From: Panulirus ornatus
Taxonomy: Eukaryota; Arthropoda; Malacostraca; Decapoda; Palinuridae
Direction of reading: 5' to 3'
NCBI RefSeq assembly: GCF_036320965.1
Contig: NC_092234.1
Location: 38,640,452 to 38,704,451, forward strand
DNA: 64,000 nucleotides
This document shows positions 47,490 to 58,458 of this stretch, piece by piece (the stretch's first letter is position 1; the number at the start of each line of letters is the position of its first letter). The position numbers were made by a program, and so were the translations under genes. The notes below the pieces were generated by a model. That model made no database searches. It was not told the DNA's origin and saw only the letters and a list, made by a program, of their open reading frames with translations.

Positions 47490-48130
47490 GGTCACAACAC
47501 AAGATGGGTAAGCAGTTTCACTGCACATTATATCACCATCAAGTTTATATTTCTTAGAGGCATCCATCACATCTTCATCTGTCATGTGGTATACCTCTAT
47601 ATGTCTCTACATCGAATGGATTTTCACTCATCATAAACTCTGGGACTAATTTGTCTTTAGCTGAATTATTCCCCAATAGCATATGTATTCCAGGTATAGG
47701 AGGTTCCTCATGCACCAACTTTTACACTGCCACTCACAGATCCACTCTCGAGATTCATGTTATGCTATGGGATAGTCCTGCCTAACCATAACCTCTTACA
47801 CATATTATTTCCCCAGAGTAACACTCCTCTGTCCACTCTAATACATCTTCAGAATTAAACCTTGATTTGCTCCAATATCTCTTAATATCAAAATTTTCCT
47901 CTGAAGGTTACATTTAATCCCAACCTTTCCTTCAGTAATAAATGGCTCAAAATTTACAGATCCTGGTTGATTTACTCTACTCATTAGCTCTTACATCACC
48001 AATTTCTTAGGTGTTTCCCCAAGAAACAATTGATCCCGGAGACTCTGTGGTTTTCTGACGCTAATATTTAGCTTGATCAATTTTCCACATCCCAAACATT
48101 TCTTTGGTTGTCTCTGCTTCTATTAACATA
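47490..48130 (-). pseudogene. Gypsy zinc-knuckle and retropepsin region, decayed
   Basis: Minus strand: KKCLGCGKLIKLN (knuckle, only the first Cys pair), RDQLFLGETPKKLV, SVNFEPFITEGKVGI, ILRDIGANQGLIL (the DTGA catalytic motif of aspartic proteases changed to DIGA), LLYLEYICYWGI from a frameshifted 'PIPGIHMLLGNN' block, and SCVVTRAMS at the end. The lost Thr and several stops mean no protease activity. Confidence 0.65.
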
Positions 48131-48169
48131 GGGTTATGATTGGACTGAGGTCTAGAATACTTGTACTGC

Positions 48170-49150
48170 GTTTATCTTTGGAATCTATTCCCTGTAGTAT
48201 TTTGTGGCACATAGTCAGGTGGACCTTCTGCAAGATAATTCAACGACTGCTTGAACTTTGAATGATTCTGATATTTATACGATTTGTCATAATTCTGCCT
48301 GCCACTCCGCCTTACTCCACGTTGTGACACCTTTCCCTTAAACATATTTTGTGCCACTTCTAACTGGTCATCCATCCTGGCCGCATCCATCACATTTTTA
48401 CTCTTATTTATTTCATATTATATTTCAGGGTGTACATGAAATTTTGAAATGTTCCAACAGGATTAGTTTCTTAATCCATCCATTGTCTCTACTTCCTCAG
48501 ACTTACACACTCTCTAGTTATGTTAGGACCTAGTTCGTCCACTTGTTTTATTGATGTATCCTTAACCTCCTCCTGTACACTTCTGCATCCATTTCCACCG
48601 TCTTAAACACTGCTTCTTTAACAGCCTTATAATCCACTGATTCCATCATACTCAGACATGCATGCACCTTTCTAGCCTTACCCTTAAATTTACTATGTAC
48701 CAACATAGCCCAGTCACTTTCATGCCATTCTTTGGTAGGTGCAAGTTTTTCAAACTAGATGAAGAAATCCTCAGCTTCTATAAACTCAGGTAACTGTATT
48801 ACTCTGTCATCTTTATCTCAGATTCATCTGCTTGTACCTGTTCTCTCCTTTATTTCTAACTTCCTAAGTCTTACCTCTTTCTCTGCTTGTTTCCTCTCTT
48901 TCTCTTCCTCTAGTTGCATTTTCTTAAGTTTAAATTCTTACCTCAATCTCTTTTTCACTTTTTCACCGATCTGCATCTCACCACCAACGCGATTTCCAAC
49001 ACTTTCAGATTCCTACAATATTGACAAGAATACCAATTCTTCAATTGATTTTCTCTGCATATCACTTTTGATATGTGCCCTCAGAGGAATTCCATACCTA
49101 GCTGCCACCTGGTTAAATTCATCTTTATCGCACTGGTACAGAAAGTGTAC
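48170..49150 (-). pseudogene. Gypsy gag, decayed
   Basis: Minus-strand pieces in several frames: DKDEFNQVAARYGIPLRAHI (about 49140-49080), a charged helix EFKLKKMQLEEEKERKQAEK (about 48930), FEKLAPTKEWHESDWAMLVH and KFKGKARKVHACLSMMES and YKAVKEAVFKTVEMDAEVYR (48760-48590, the SCAN-like capsid region of Gypsy gag), then AARMDDQLEVAQNMFKGK (48390-48340) and an NYDKSYKYQ tail. Start and full length cannot be set. Confidence 0.68.
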
Positions 49151-49237
49151 ATCATGGCTTTCCCTGAATTAATTTCCGTTCTCTGCCCTGTTTAACCACA
49201 AATTTGGTACAAGTATGAACACTTACTTGTTTATAGA

Positions 49238-49385
49238 AATCTTCACCAGTACATCACACAAGAGCACAGTACTCTAGTAACCCACAACACTTCACCAGTA
49301 CATCGCACATGAGCACAGTACACTAATAACCCACAACACTTCACCAGTACATCACACAAGAGCACAGTACACTACTAACCGATAC
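49238..49385. repeat. 49-bp tandem repeat in the LTR-element leader
   Basis: Three units of TTCACCAGTACATCACACAA, GAGCACAGTACTCTAGTAAC, CCACAACAC, with a few substitutions. Confidence 0.9.
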
Positions 49386-49444
49386 CACTTCGGTACAACT
49401 TTGTTACATACACTTGGTTTCAGCTTCTAGTACGCATGATTTCA

Positions 49445-49462
49445 CTGCTGGTTAGGCCCCCA
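49445..49462 (-). other. Primer-binding site of the Gypsy-type element
   Basis: On the minus strand TGGGGGCCTAACCAGCAG follows the LTR end directly. A TGG start fits a tRNA CCA end; the tRNA was not identified. Confidence 0.55.
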
Positions 49463-49884
49463 TGTTACGACCTCACCCCTTCCTTTAAGGGTGTATAATT
49501 AGCCTGTTAGATCAGAACTCTGAAATAATGGCTTCTGTTAACAGAAAGATTTGGGTTAAACACAGATTCCCTTACCATCTAGCTAACATCGGACGGCCGA
49601 TTGATATAATCACATTCCATTTAGCACTGGTTTAGATACCAAACATAGATCTATTAAAATAACTAAAATATATTCAAATCGTCAAAATAAGATGTTCTTT
49701 CTTAACACATACATATAACCTAATTTGCTGTAGATACAATGCTCTCACTCTATTTATGTCACTTGGTCAGTCGAAGGCAAACATACTAGCCTTGTCAACA
49801 TAATTCTTTGAAATCAACAAGATGTATAGAGATAACATGATACATTTACCAGACAAGCGTTGTGCAACGCCACAACAAAAACTC

Positions 49885-49950
<66 letters not shown>

Positions 49951-50241
49951 AAACATTCCAATACTTTTTCTGTCTTTGTATACAAGTGATTTCTATTAAT
50001 TTCTCTTATATTCTAAATGTTTCTTAGTCTCCCATGAATTACAAAAATAGTAAAGGTACATACTATTAATTTATACACAATCAAATAAGATTTCACATTT
50101 TAGCATGTGACAATCAGAATTTTCAATAGAGCATAATTTACTTAACATAAAATATAACAAAATGTAATGGAAACAGATAGACGGACCAACAGAAGTTCGG
50201 ATAGACGAACGGACAGACTGACAGAAGAGCGGGTCATTACA
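49463..50241 (-). mobile_element. LTR of the Gypsy-type element
   Basis: 779 bp. Plus-strand ends are TGTTACGACC and GGTCATTACA, an inverted pair agreeing at 8 of 10 positions and giving TG...CA. A GA microsatellite (49891-49948) has expanded inside it. The 5-base target duplication could not be checked because the other end is missing. Confidence 0.65.
49891..49948. repeat. (GA)n microsatellite inside the LTR
   Basis: 29 uninterrupted GA units. Confidence 0.97.
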
Positions 50242-51020
50242 GGCCTATCTACTATTTTGCGTTACGGGGCGCTGATTATGGAAGGTAAATGTGAATGTGA
50301 GACTATGTAAGATCTTATTTGAAAGAAGAATGATAACCTAGTATGTACCATGTTTACAGAACGAAGGAAACATACTGTGTCTACTCACATGGGACAGTGT
50401 TGTGGGAAACATACGTAATGTTACAGAAGGTAATTACTCCTCTGGAATTCAACTTGTGATAAAGACACAAGTCGGGATATATGGAAAGCGATATTGAACG
50501 GGAGTAGTATCGGCAGTTATTGGTTCGTTACAGGAACTTTTTATTGCGTTATCTACTCGTTATTTGGTGCAGCAGCTGTAATATTCATGTTCTCTGTTCT
50601 GTAGTGGGCAATTCCTCTGTTTACAGTTGCGAGAACCTGGGAGCAGTTCTCCTGAAATTCGTCGAGGTAGCGAGGGTAGTGATTTGTTTATATAGATCGT
50701 GATGGTGATTGGCTGCCTCGCTGTTTGATCCTGATTATTTATAGGTTGACAACACTGTCGGTGAAAACGATATGGTTGGCTTCTTTTAGATTCCTCGTCT
50801 CAATCTTGTTAGTGAGTGATGATCACGCCATCCATGGCTGATTCCCGTATTATGTTAACAACAAGAGTACATCTGGTTGACCCCGTAATAGTGTTACTAC
50901 CATCACTAACAACAAACGTTTTACATCCTGCAGAGTTGCCATCAGTAATGATAAGGTTTGTACAGTAGTTATATGAAGATCTTTATTTTGATGATGTAAC
51001 ATACCGTTCCAGCAATTAGT
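50242..51020. other. Unassigned sequence
   Basis: No tandem repeat, element or gene recognised. A 60-codon frame at 50520-50702 has no known feature. Confidence 0.45.
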
Positions 51021-51190
51021 GCATCCTGTCTAGTGTGGTGGCTTCCTGTCTAGTGTGGTGGCTTCCTGTCTAGTGTGGTGGCTTCCTGTCTAGAGTGTGG
51101 TGGCTTCCTGTCTAGTGTGGTGGCTTCCTGTCTAATGTGGTGGCTTCCTGTCTAGTGTGGTGGCTTCCTGTCTAGTGTGGTGGCTTCCTT
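51021..51190. repeat. 20-bp minisatellite
   Basis: Eight units of TGTCTAGTGTGGTGGCTTCC, almost identical. One unit has an extra AG and one carries an A variant. Young array. Confidence 0.96.
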
Positions 51191-51214
51191 GTGGTTCGTA
51201 TGTTTCCTCTTAAA

Positions 51215-51528
51215 GAATACTGGAGGGGAGGATTTCCAGTCATCAGGGGAGACACAAAAGAAAAATATAACAGTCATTTGATATACATCGAAGAGAGGAA
51301 GCTAGGACGCCATTTGGTAAACATGCGATTGTCCAAGACAGACAACGAGCGTTCATAAACTTATCATTTTACAAATTTTTTCAACAGTAAAGTTATCTAA
51401 TTTGTATAGACCATCACTAATATTAAGATTATAATACTTTGTGTATTTGATAATAGAAGATTCAATGATATTTCTCGTGGTAATAGAGTTAATAACTGAG
51501 ATGGCATTACTCCAGTCAATACAATGCT
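51215..51528 (-). mobile_element. PLE 3' end fragment (copy 4)
   Basis: Minus strand: last part of the GIY-YIG region (DWSNAISVINSITTRNIIES, IIKYTKYYNLNISDGLYKLD) and the 3' end (reverse of GGTAAACATGCGATTGTCCA and ATCAGGGGAGACACAA). Close to the copies at 25215 and 52774. A plus-strand RTE 3' piece begins at 51529. Confidence 0.75.
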
Positions 51529-52019
51529 GCCAATGGATTGACGTGCTGTCAGTTAGTTGAACCAGGGCATGTAAAGCGTCAGGGGTAAACCATGGAAAGT
51601 TTTGTGGGGCCTGGATGTGGAAAGGGAGCTGTGGTTTCGGTGCATTATACATGACAGCTAGAGAGTGAGTGAGAACGAATGTGGCCTTTGTTGTCTTTTC
51701 CTAACGCTACTTCGCGCGCATGCGGGGGGAGGGGGTTGTCATTTTATGTGTGCCGGGATGGCGACGTGTGTGTGGCGAGGTGGCGATGGGAATAAATAAA
51801 GGCAGACAGTATGAATTATGTATATGTGTATATATGTATATGTCTGTGTGTGTATATATATTTGTACAATGAGATGTATAGGTATGTATATTTGCGTGTG
51901 TGAACGTATGTATATACATGTGTATGTGGGTGGGTTGGGCCATTCTTTCGTCTGTTTCCTTGCGCTACCTCGCTAACGCGGGAGACAGCGACAAAGCAAA
52001 ATAAATGATAAATAAATAT
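51529..52019 (+). mobile_element. RTE 3' end, long-type 3'UTR
   Basis: Complete long-form 3'UTR: GACGTGCTGTCAGTTAGTTG, CATGGAAAGTTTTGTGGGGC, hairpin pair around 51705-51790, GTATATGTGTA-rich stretch, GGGTGGGTTGGGCCATTC, tail core GCGCTACCTCGCTAACGCGG, GACAGCGACAAAGCAAAATA, then AATAAATA tail. The best reference for the RTE 3' end in plus orientation. Confidence 0.82.
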
Positions 52020-52037
52020 TTTTTTTTTTTTTTTTTT
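52019..52037. repeat. Poly(T), tail of a minus-strand RTE
   Basis: 19 T between the AATAAATA tail of a plus copy and the tail core of a minus copy; the two RTE copies meet tail to tail. Confidence 0.9.
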
Positions 52038-52773
52038 GCTTTGTCGCTGTCTCCCGCGTTTGCGAGGTAGCGCAAGGAAACAGACGAAAGAAATGGCCCA
52101 ACCCACCCCCATACAAATGTATATACATACGTCCACACACGCAAATATACATACCTACACAGCTTTCCATGGTTTACCCCAGACGCTTCACATGCCTTGA
52201 TTCAATCCACTGACAGCACGTCAACCCCGGTATACCACATCGCTCCATTTCACTCTATTCCTTGCCCTCCTTTCACCCTCCTGCATGTTCAGGCCCCGAT
52301 CACACAAAATCTTTTTCACTCCATCTTTCCACCTCCAATTTGGTCTCCCTCTTCTCCTCGTTCCCCCCACCTCCGACACATATATCCTCTTGGTCAATCT
52401 TTCCTCACTCATTCTCTCCATGTGCCCAAACCATTTCAAAACACCCTCTTCTGTTCTCTCAACCACGCTCTTTTTATTTCCACACATCTCTCTTACCCTT
52501 ACGTTACTTACTCGATCAAACCACCTCACACCACACATTGTCCTCAAACATCTCATTTCCAGCACATCCATCCTCCTGCGCACAACTCTATCCATAGCCC
52601 ACGCCTCGCAACCATACAACATTGTTGGAACTACTATTCCTTCAAACATACCCATTTTTGCTTTCCGAGATAATGTTCTCGACTTCCACACATTCTTCAA
52701 GGCTCCCAGAATTTTCGCCCCCTCCCCCACCCTATGATCCACTTCCGCTTCCATGGTTCCATCCGCTGCCAGA
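52038..52773 (-). mobile_element. RTE 3' end, short-type 3'UTR
   Basis: Minus strand from [20 protein letters not shown] (about 52770) through MLYGCEAWAMDRVVRRRMDV and GRPNWRWKDGVKKIL to the stop after DVVYRG (52221), an open frame of 177 codons, then the short 3'UTR (CATGGAAAGCTGTGTAGG). 5'-truncated where PLE sequence starts. It belongs to the same young subgroup as 14812. Confidence 0.86.
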
Positions 52774-53720
52774 TATATATTCCTATGAGTCCACGGGGAA
52801 AATGAACACGATAAGTTCCCAAGTGCACTTTCGTGTAATAATCACATCATCAGGGGAGACACAAGAGAGAAATATAACAGGCAGTTGATATACAGCGAAG
52901 AGACGTAGCTAGAATGCCATTTGGTAACAAGCGATTATCCAAAATAGACAACGAGCGTATCATAAGTTATGTGGACAAACAAGAAGGTTGAATCGTTTAG
53001 AAATTTTATCGACAATACAGTTATCTAATTTATACAGACCATCACCAATAGTAAGATTATAATTCTTTGTGTATTTAATAACAGAAGATTCAAGGATGTT
53101 TCCCGTGGTACTTGAGTTAGAGTTAATAACTGAGATTGCACTATTCCAGTCAATACAATGATCATAGTTTTTAACGTGATTAAACAAGGCATTTGATTCT
53201 TGTCCTGTTCTTCTATTATATCTATGTTGCTTAAGTCTAACAGAAAGATCTTTGTCAGTGTGCCCAACATAAAACTTATCACAATTTCTATATGGCACTT
53301 TATAGATGCACCCAAGAGAATTTTCTGGTGAGTTCTGATTAAGATGATCTTTATGGTATTATTGTTGCTGAGGGCAACATTTACATTAAAGGATTTAAGC
53401 AACATGGGAAGGAAAGTAGAATTATTATCAGAAGGGAGAACTAAAAGATTCTTTGTGTCAATCGGAGGTTTGGGCTCAACTCTATAAAATGATTTCTTTG
53501 CTAGCTTATGGGATTTATCAATGAAAGATCTGGGGTACTTTAACTTATATCCAATAGAATATATCTTCTCAAACTCATCATCAAAAAACTCTGGACTGCA
53601 AATACGTAATGCCCTAAGGAATATAGATTGAAATGATGATGATTTAACTCTGTCCTGTTGAGATGAGTAATAATGGATATATGAGCACTTCTATATATGC
53701 TAAACATAAACTTGTTTAAA
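52774..53720 (-). mobile_element. PLE copy 5, main part
   Basis: Minus strand: spacer (FFDDEFEKIYSIG..., SIDTKNLLVLPSDNNSTFL), GIY-YIG region, and 3' end terminating TTTCCCCGTGGACTCATAGG. An RTE fragment interrupts it at 53721 and its own 3' end reappears inverted at 54437-54603. Confidence 0.78.
52960..53345 (-). pseudogene. PLE GIY-YIG endonuclease, best copy
   Basis: Minus strand: LGCIYKVPYRNCDKFYVGHT gives the CIY...YVG pair of the GIY-YIG fold, then DKDLSVRLKQHRYNRRTGQ (conserved Arg), NALFNHVKNYDHCIDW (His after Asn-Ala-Leu-Phe) and the tail LESSVIKYTKNYNLTIGDGL. The 112-codon frame is clean up to its natural-looking end; a shift just upstream separates it from the spacer. This nuclease would nick target DNA for the PLE reverse transcriptase, which is absent here. 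Confidence 0.75.
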
Positions 53721-54436
53721 AGGAGAGATAGGTAGTATTTTTGAGGAAAGGAACCTGAGTGCTTTGGCTTTGAGTGAAAAGAAGCTCAAAGGTAAGGGGA
53801 AGCAGTGGTTTGGGAATGTCTTGGGAGTAATGTCAGGGGTTAGTGATAGGTCAAGAGCAAAGAGTGGCACTCCTCCAGAACCAGGAGTTGTGGGAGTATA
53901 TGATGCAGTGCAAGGAAGTAAACTCTAGATTGATATGGGCGAAACTGAAAGTGGAAGGAGACAGATGGGTGATTATTGGTGCCTGTGCACCTGGTCATGA
54001 GAAGAAAGATCATGAGGGGTAAGTGTTTTGGGAGCAGCTGAGTGAGTGTGTTAGCAGCTTTGACGCATGAGACCGGGTTAAAGTGATGGGTGATTTGAAT
54101 GCAAAGGTGGGTAATGTGGCCGTTGAGGGTATGATTGGTGTACATGGGGTGTTCAGTGTTGTAAATGAAAATGGTAAAGAGCTTGTATATTTGTGTGCTG
54201 ACAAAGGACTGGTGATTGGGAATGCCTGGTTTAAAAAGAGAGATATGCATAAATATACGTATGTAAGTAGGAGGGATGGACAGAAAGCGTTATTGGATTA
54301 CGTGTTAATTGATAGGCGCGTGAAAGAGAGACTTTTGGATGTTAATGTACTGAGAGGTGCAACTGGAGGGATGTCTGATCATTATCTTGTGGAGGCGAAG
54401 GTGAAGATTTGAAGAGGTTTTCAGAAAAGAAGAACG
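53721..54436 (+). mobile_element. RTE endonuclease fragment nested in a PLE
   Basis: Plus strand from AAAAGGAGAGATAGGTAGTA through the 'LSE' and '[10 protein letters not shown]' regions, then a 109-codon frame (54083-54412) with [70 protein letters not shown]. Stops in the first half. It has PLE sequence on both sides and no RTE 3' end, so it is a broken piece rather than an ordinary 3'-anchored insertion. Confidence 0.8.
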
Positions 54437-54603
54437 TCTTGGAGAATCGCATGTTTACCAAATGGCGTTCTAGCTACGTCTCTTCGTTGTATATCAACTG
54501 ACTGTTATATTTCTCTCTTGTGTCTCCCCCGATGATGTGATTATTACACGAAAGTGCACTTGGGAACTTATCGTGTTTCATTTTCCCCGTGGACTCATAG
54601 GAA
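54437..54603 (+). mobile_element. PLE 3' end, inverted partner of 52774
   Basis: Plus strand GCATGTTTACCAAATGGCG, TATATCAACTGACTGTTATA, GTGCACTTGGGAACTTATCG, CCCCGTGGACTCATAGGAAT. It matches the reverse complement of 52776-52945, giving inverted ends to the PLE/RTE composite. Confidence 0.82.
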
Positions 54604-54606
54604 TAT

Positions 54607-54764
54607 ACAATTTTCCAAAAGAAGGAACAGAGAGGGGTCAGGTGAGGATACTCCCTCAAAGGGCCAGTCCTCTGTTCTTAACGCTACCTCGCTAACGCGG
54701 GAAATGACGAATAGTTTAAAAGAAAGAAGAAAAATAAATATATATATATGTATATATAAAATGA
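54607..54764 (+). mobile_element. Element A, tail half
   Basis: Starts in the middle at ATTTTCCAAAAGAAGGAACA, runs through the tail core GCTACCTCGCTAACGCGGG and GAAAGAAGAAAAATAAATA, then TA-like sequence up to the next copy. Same orientation as the following full copy. Confidence 0.82.
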
Positions 54765-55012
54765 TTATCCCTGGGGATAGGGGAGAAAGAATACTTCCCA
54801 CGTATTCCCTGCGTGTCGTAGAAGGCGACTAAAAGGGAAGGGAGCGGGGGGCTGGAAATCCTCCCCTGTGCCTTTTTTTTTTTTTTTTTCCAAAGGAAGG
54901 AACAGAGAAGGGGGCTGGATGAGGATGTTTCCTCAGAGGCCCAGTCCTCTGTTCTTAACGCTACCTCGCTGACGCGGGAAACGGCGAATAGTATGAAAAA
55001 AAAAATATATAA
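54765..55012 (+). mobile_element. Element A, best single full-length copy
   Basis: About 245 bp: head hairpin TATCCCTGGGGATA at 54766-54779, GAATACTTCCCACGTATTCC, GTCGTAGAAGGCGACTAAAA, G-rich block, T17 run, AGAAGGGGGCTGGATGAGG, GCCCAGTCCTCTGTTCTTAA, tail core CGCTACCTCGCTGACGCGGG, then an A run. No frame. I see no convincing pol III A and B boxes, which argues against an ordinary tRNA-derived SINE. Confidence 0.85.
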
Positions 55013-55278
55013 AATGATAACACACATAGTCATTCATGGACACGCACAAACAATCACAACTTCACACAGCCACTGAATGAACCAATCAGCTTCTGGGATT
55101 AGCTGCCAGACGATGAATGGTTGTATCGAGGCCACGGCCACGCTACACGAACCAATAACTTGACAGAATGAACGTCGGTGAGTAGCTGTGTCAAGAGCCT
55201 GGACCAATCGTGTCCCCGGTAATATTACCAACCGACCTCCTGCAGTGTGTTGCTCCCTCCTTACCCTCCCGTTATACC

Positions 55279-55279
<1 letters not shown>
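55013..55279. other. Unassigned sequence
   Basis: Nothing recognised between the element A tail and the AG tract. Confidence 0.45.

Positions 55280-55325
<46 letters not shown>
55280..55325. repeat. (AG)n microsatellite
   Basis: 23 uninterrupted AG units. Confidence 0.97.
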
Positions 55326-55327
<2 letters not shown>

Positions 55328-55984
55328 GAAGATCTTGCTCTGGTAACGGTGAACAATATCATATAAAGAGAACAGAAAAGGAAAGACGTACTTTGCTTTA
55401 TTTATCTTGCGGCTGAAGTGTGCTCTTCTGTTTCATGATCGAGGAATGAGAGATGTGATTCAACAAAGGAGCTCGGAACTTCCTCCACCACATCCTAAGC
55501 GTTAATTTTCCGTACGACTTAGCAGCATATTCCAAAACTTTGGCCTCTACCGTCCCTCACTACATGACTCACATTACCGTTCGTAAATACACTTGACATC
55601 AACGATGTACTTCATATTCTAGCTCCTCTGTCAGTCCGCCGTAGACGTTAGTGTCCCATGTGGTCGCCGGTAATGGCCTTCATGTTCCCCTCCCTTGCCC
55701 ATATTTTGTAAGCTAACGTATAATTTAGATATTTGCGTCAGTGTTCTGTATTCTCCTGTCATTTTGGGGTCACTTGAGTCGCGCTTTAAGGCTTATTTTG
55801 TCCGCTCCACTACACTGTGCTCACCTGCATAACACAACGTTCTGGTGTTAACATCAACACATGACTAACATTCCTCCACTACACTGTGCTTACCTGCATA
55901 ATACAACGTTCTGGTGTTAACGTCAACACATGACTAACATTCCCTTGTACATGACTGACGACGCCCTACAATCGTCGTGCGCAC
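55326..55984. other. Unassigned, with a 69-bp tandem duplication
   Basis: At 55803-55942 a 69-bp unit (CTCCACTACACTGTGCT, CACCTGCATAACACAACG, TTCTGGTGTTAACATCAACA) occurs twice with few changes. No gene. Confidence 0.6.
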
Positions 55985-58150
55985 ACACGTGTGTCAGCTG
56001 GTGTTAAGTGTGGACACACATGTTTGTCAACTGGTGTTAAGTGTGGCACACGTGTGTCAGCTGGTGTTAAGTGTGGACACACATGTTTGTCAACTGGTGT
56101 TAAGTGTGGCACACGTGTGTGTCAGCTGATGTTAAATGTGACACGTGTGTGTCAGCTGGTGTTATGTGTGATACACGTGTGTGTCAGCTGGTGTTAAGTG
56201 TGACACACGTGTGTGTCAGCTGGTGTTAAGTGTGACACACGTGTGTGTCAGCTGGTGTTAAGTGTGACACACGTTTGTCAGTCGGTGTTAAATGTGACAT
56301 ACGTGTGTCAGCTGGTGTTAAGTGTGACACACGTGTCAGCCGGTGTTAAGTGTGACACACGTGTGAGTCAGCTGGTGTTAAGTGTGACACACGTGTGTGT
56401 CAGCTGGTGTTAAGTGTGACACACGTGTGTCAGCCGGTGTTACGCTTGACACATGTGTGTCAGCTGGTGTTATTTGTGACACACGTGTGTCATCCAGTGT
56501 TAAGTGTGACACACGTGTGTGTTACCTGGTGTTAGGTATGACACACCTGTCAGCCGGTGTTAAGTGTGACACACGTTTGTGTCTGATGGTGTTAAGTGTG
56601 ACACACGTGTGTGTCAGCTGGTGTTAAGTGTGACACACGTGTGAGTCAGCTGGTGTTAAGTGTAACACACGTGTGTCAGCTTTTGTTAAGTGTGACACAC
56701 TTGTGTCAGCCGGTGTTAAGTGTAACGTGTGTGTCACTAAGTGTGACACATGTGTCATCCGGTGTTAAGTGTGAACACATGTGTGTCATTAAGTGTGACA
56801 CCTGTGTCAGCCGGTGTTAAGTGTGACACACGTGTGTCAGTCGCTGTTAAGTGTGACACACGTGTGTCAGCCGGTGTTAAGTGTGAAACACTTGTATTAG
56901 CCGGTGCTAAGTGTGACATGTGTGTCAGCCGGTGTTAGGTGTGACACATGTGTCAACCGGTGTTAAGTGTGACACGTGTATCAGCCAGTGTTAAGTGTAA
57001 CACGTGTGTGTCAGCCGATGTTAAGTGTGACACACGTGTCAGCCGGTGTTAAGTGTGACACACGTGTGTCAGCCAGTGTTATGTGAAACTTGTGTCAGCC
57101 CGTGCTAAGTGTGACACATGTGTGAACCGGTATTAAGTGTGACACGTGTATCAGCCGGTGTTAAGTGTGACACGTGTGTCAGCCGGTGTTAAGTGTGACA
57201 CACGTGTGTCAGCCGGTGTTAAGTGTGATACGTGTGTCAGCCGGTGTTAAGTGTCACACACGTGTGTGTCAGCTGGTGTTAAGTGTCACACACGTGTTAG
57301 CCGGAGTTAAGTGTGACATACGTGTGTCAGCCGATGTTGTGTGGCGCACGTGTGAGTCAGCTAGTTTTAAGTGTGACACACGTGTGTCAGCCGGTGTTAA
57401 ATGTGACACGTGTGTCAGCCGGTGTTAAGTGTCACACACGTGTGTGTCAGCTGGTGTTAAGTGTGACACACGTGTGTCAGCCGGTGTTAAGTGTGACACA
57501 CTTGTGTCAGCCGGTATTAAGTGACACATGTATGTCAACCGGTGTTAAGTGTAAGACATGTGTGTCACTAATTGTGACATGTTTGTCAGCCGGTATTAAG
57601 TGTGACACATATGTGTCAGCCGGTGTTAAGAGTGACACACGTGTGTCAGCCGGTGTTAAGTATGACACACTTGTGTCAGCCGATGTTAAGTGTGTCACAC
57701 GTGTGTCAACCGGGTTAAGTGTGACACAAGTGTGTCAGCCGATGTTAAGTGTGACACACGTGTGTCAGCCGGTGTTAAGTGTGACACGTGTGTGTCAGCC
57801 GGTGTTAAGCGTGACACATGTGTGTCAGCCGGTGGTAAGTGTGACACACGTTTGTCATCCGGTGATAAGTGTGATACATGTGTGTGTCATCTGGTGTTAA
57901 GTGTAGCACACCTGTCAGCCGGTGTTAAGTGTGACACATGTGTGTCAGCTGGTGTTAAGTGTGACACACGTGTGTGTCATCCTGTGTTATGTGTGACGCA
58001 TATGTGTCAGCCGGTGTTAAGTGTGACACACGTGTGTCAGCCGGCGTTAAGTGCGACACACGTGTGTGTCAGCCAGTGTTAAGTGTGACACGTGTGTCAG
58101 CCGGTGTTAAGTGTGACACACGTGTGTCAGCTGGTGTTAAGTGTGACATA
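55985..58150. repeat. 30-bp minisatellite with a palindromic core
   Basis: About 70 units, nominally 30 bp (TGACACACGTGTGTCA plus GCCGGTGTTAAGTG), with individual units of about 26 to 33 bp because the ACAC/GTGT arms vary. TGACACACGTGTGTCA is its own reverse complement and has the CACGTG hexamer at its centre. GCTGGTG variants dominate the left third, GCCGGTG the rest. Open frames of SAGVKCDTRV type follow from the 30-bp period. Confidence 0.96.
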
Positions 58151-58361
58151 TATATATATATATGAAATTTTTCAATATATTGAACTGCAATCAACAAATT
58201 CTGCTATATTCAATGGCGTAATATTTGATATGTATTCATTTTCCTGATCCAAACAAAATCTAGCACAAAAATCCAATTTGCAATTAAGCATGAATGAATT
58301 ATGAATTACTGTTTACGTGGTGAAGCTGCCAACTATTACTTTGTTTAAATAGATAAGTTAC

Positions 58362-58363
<2 letters not shown>
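58151..58363. other. Unassigned AT-rich sequence
   Basis: Short (TA)n at 58148-58162, then nothing recognised. Confidence 0.5.

Positions 58364-58453
<90 letters not shown>
58364..58453. repeat. (TC)n microsatellite
   Basis: 45 uninterrupted TC units. Confidence 0.97.

Positions 58454-58458
<5 letters not shown>

Larger units (their letters stand above)
47455..50241 (-). mobile_element. Gypsy-type LTR retrotransposon, 5' half
   Basis: On the minus strand, in order: LTR (50241-49463), primer-binding site (49462-49445), leader with a 49-bp repeat, gag with a SCAN-like capsid block (about 49150-48170), a CCHC-like knuckle remnant (about 48110) and a retropepsin-like region (about 48000-47500). 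No reverse transcriptase, integrase or second LTR was seen; the element stops near 47455. Stops occur throughout. Gypsy (Metaviridae-type) elements copy RNA in virus-like particles and integrate; this one is dead. Confidence 0.72.

Noticed and set aside
54765..55012. Element A as a tRNA-derived SINE
   Set aside because: I could not find convincing A and B box promoters or a tRNA-like cloverleaf, and its head is better explained by similarity to the RTE 5'UTR. A genome-wide consensus could overturn this.
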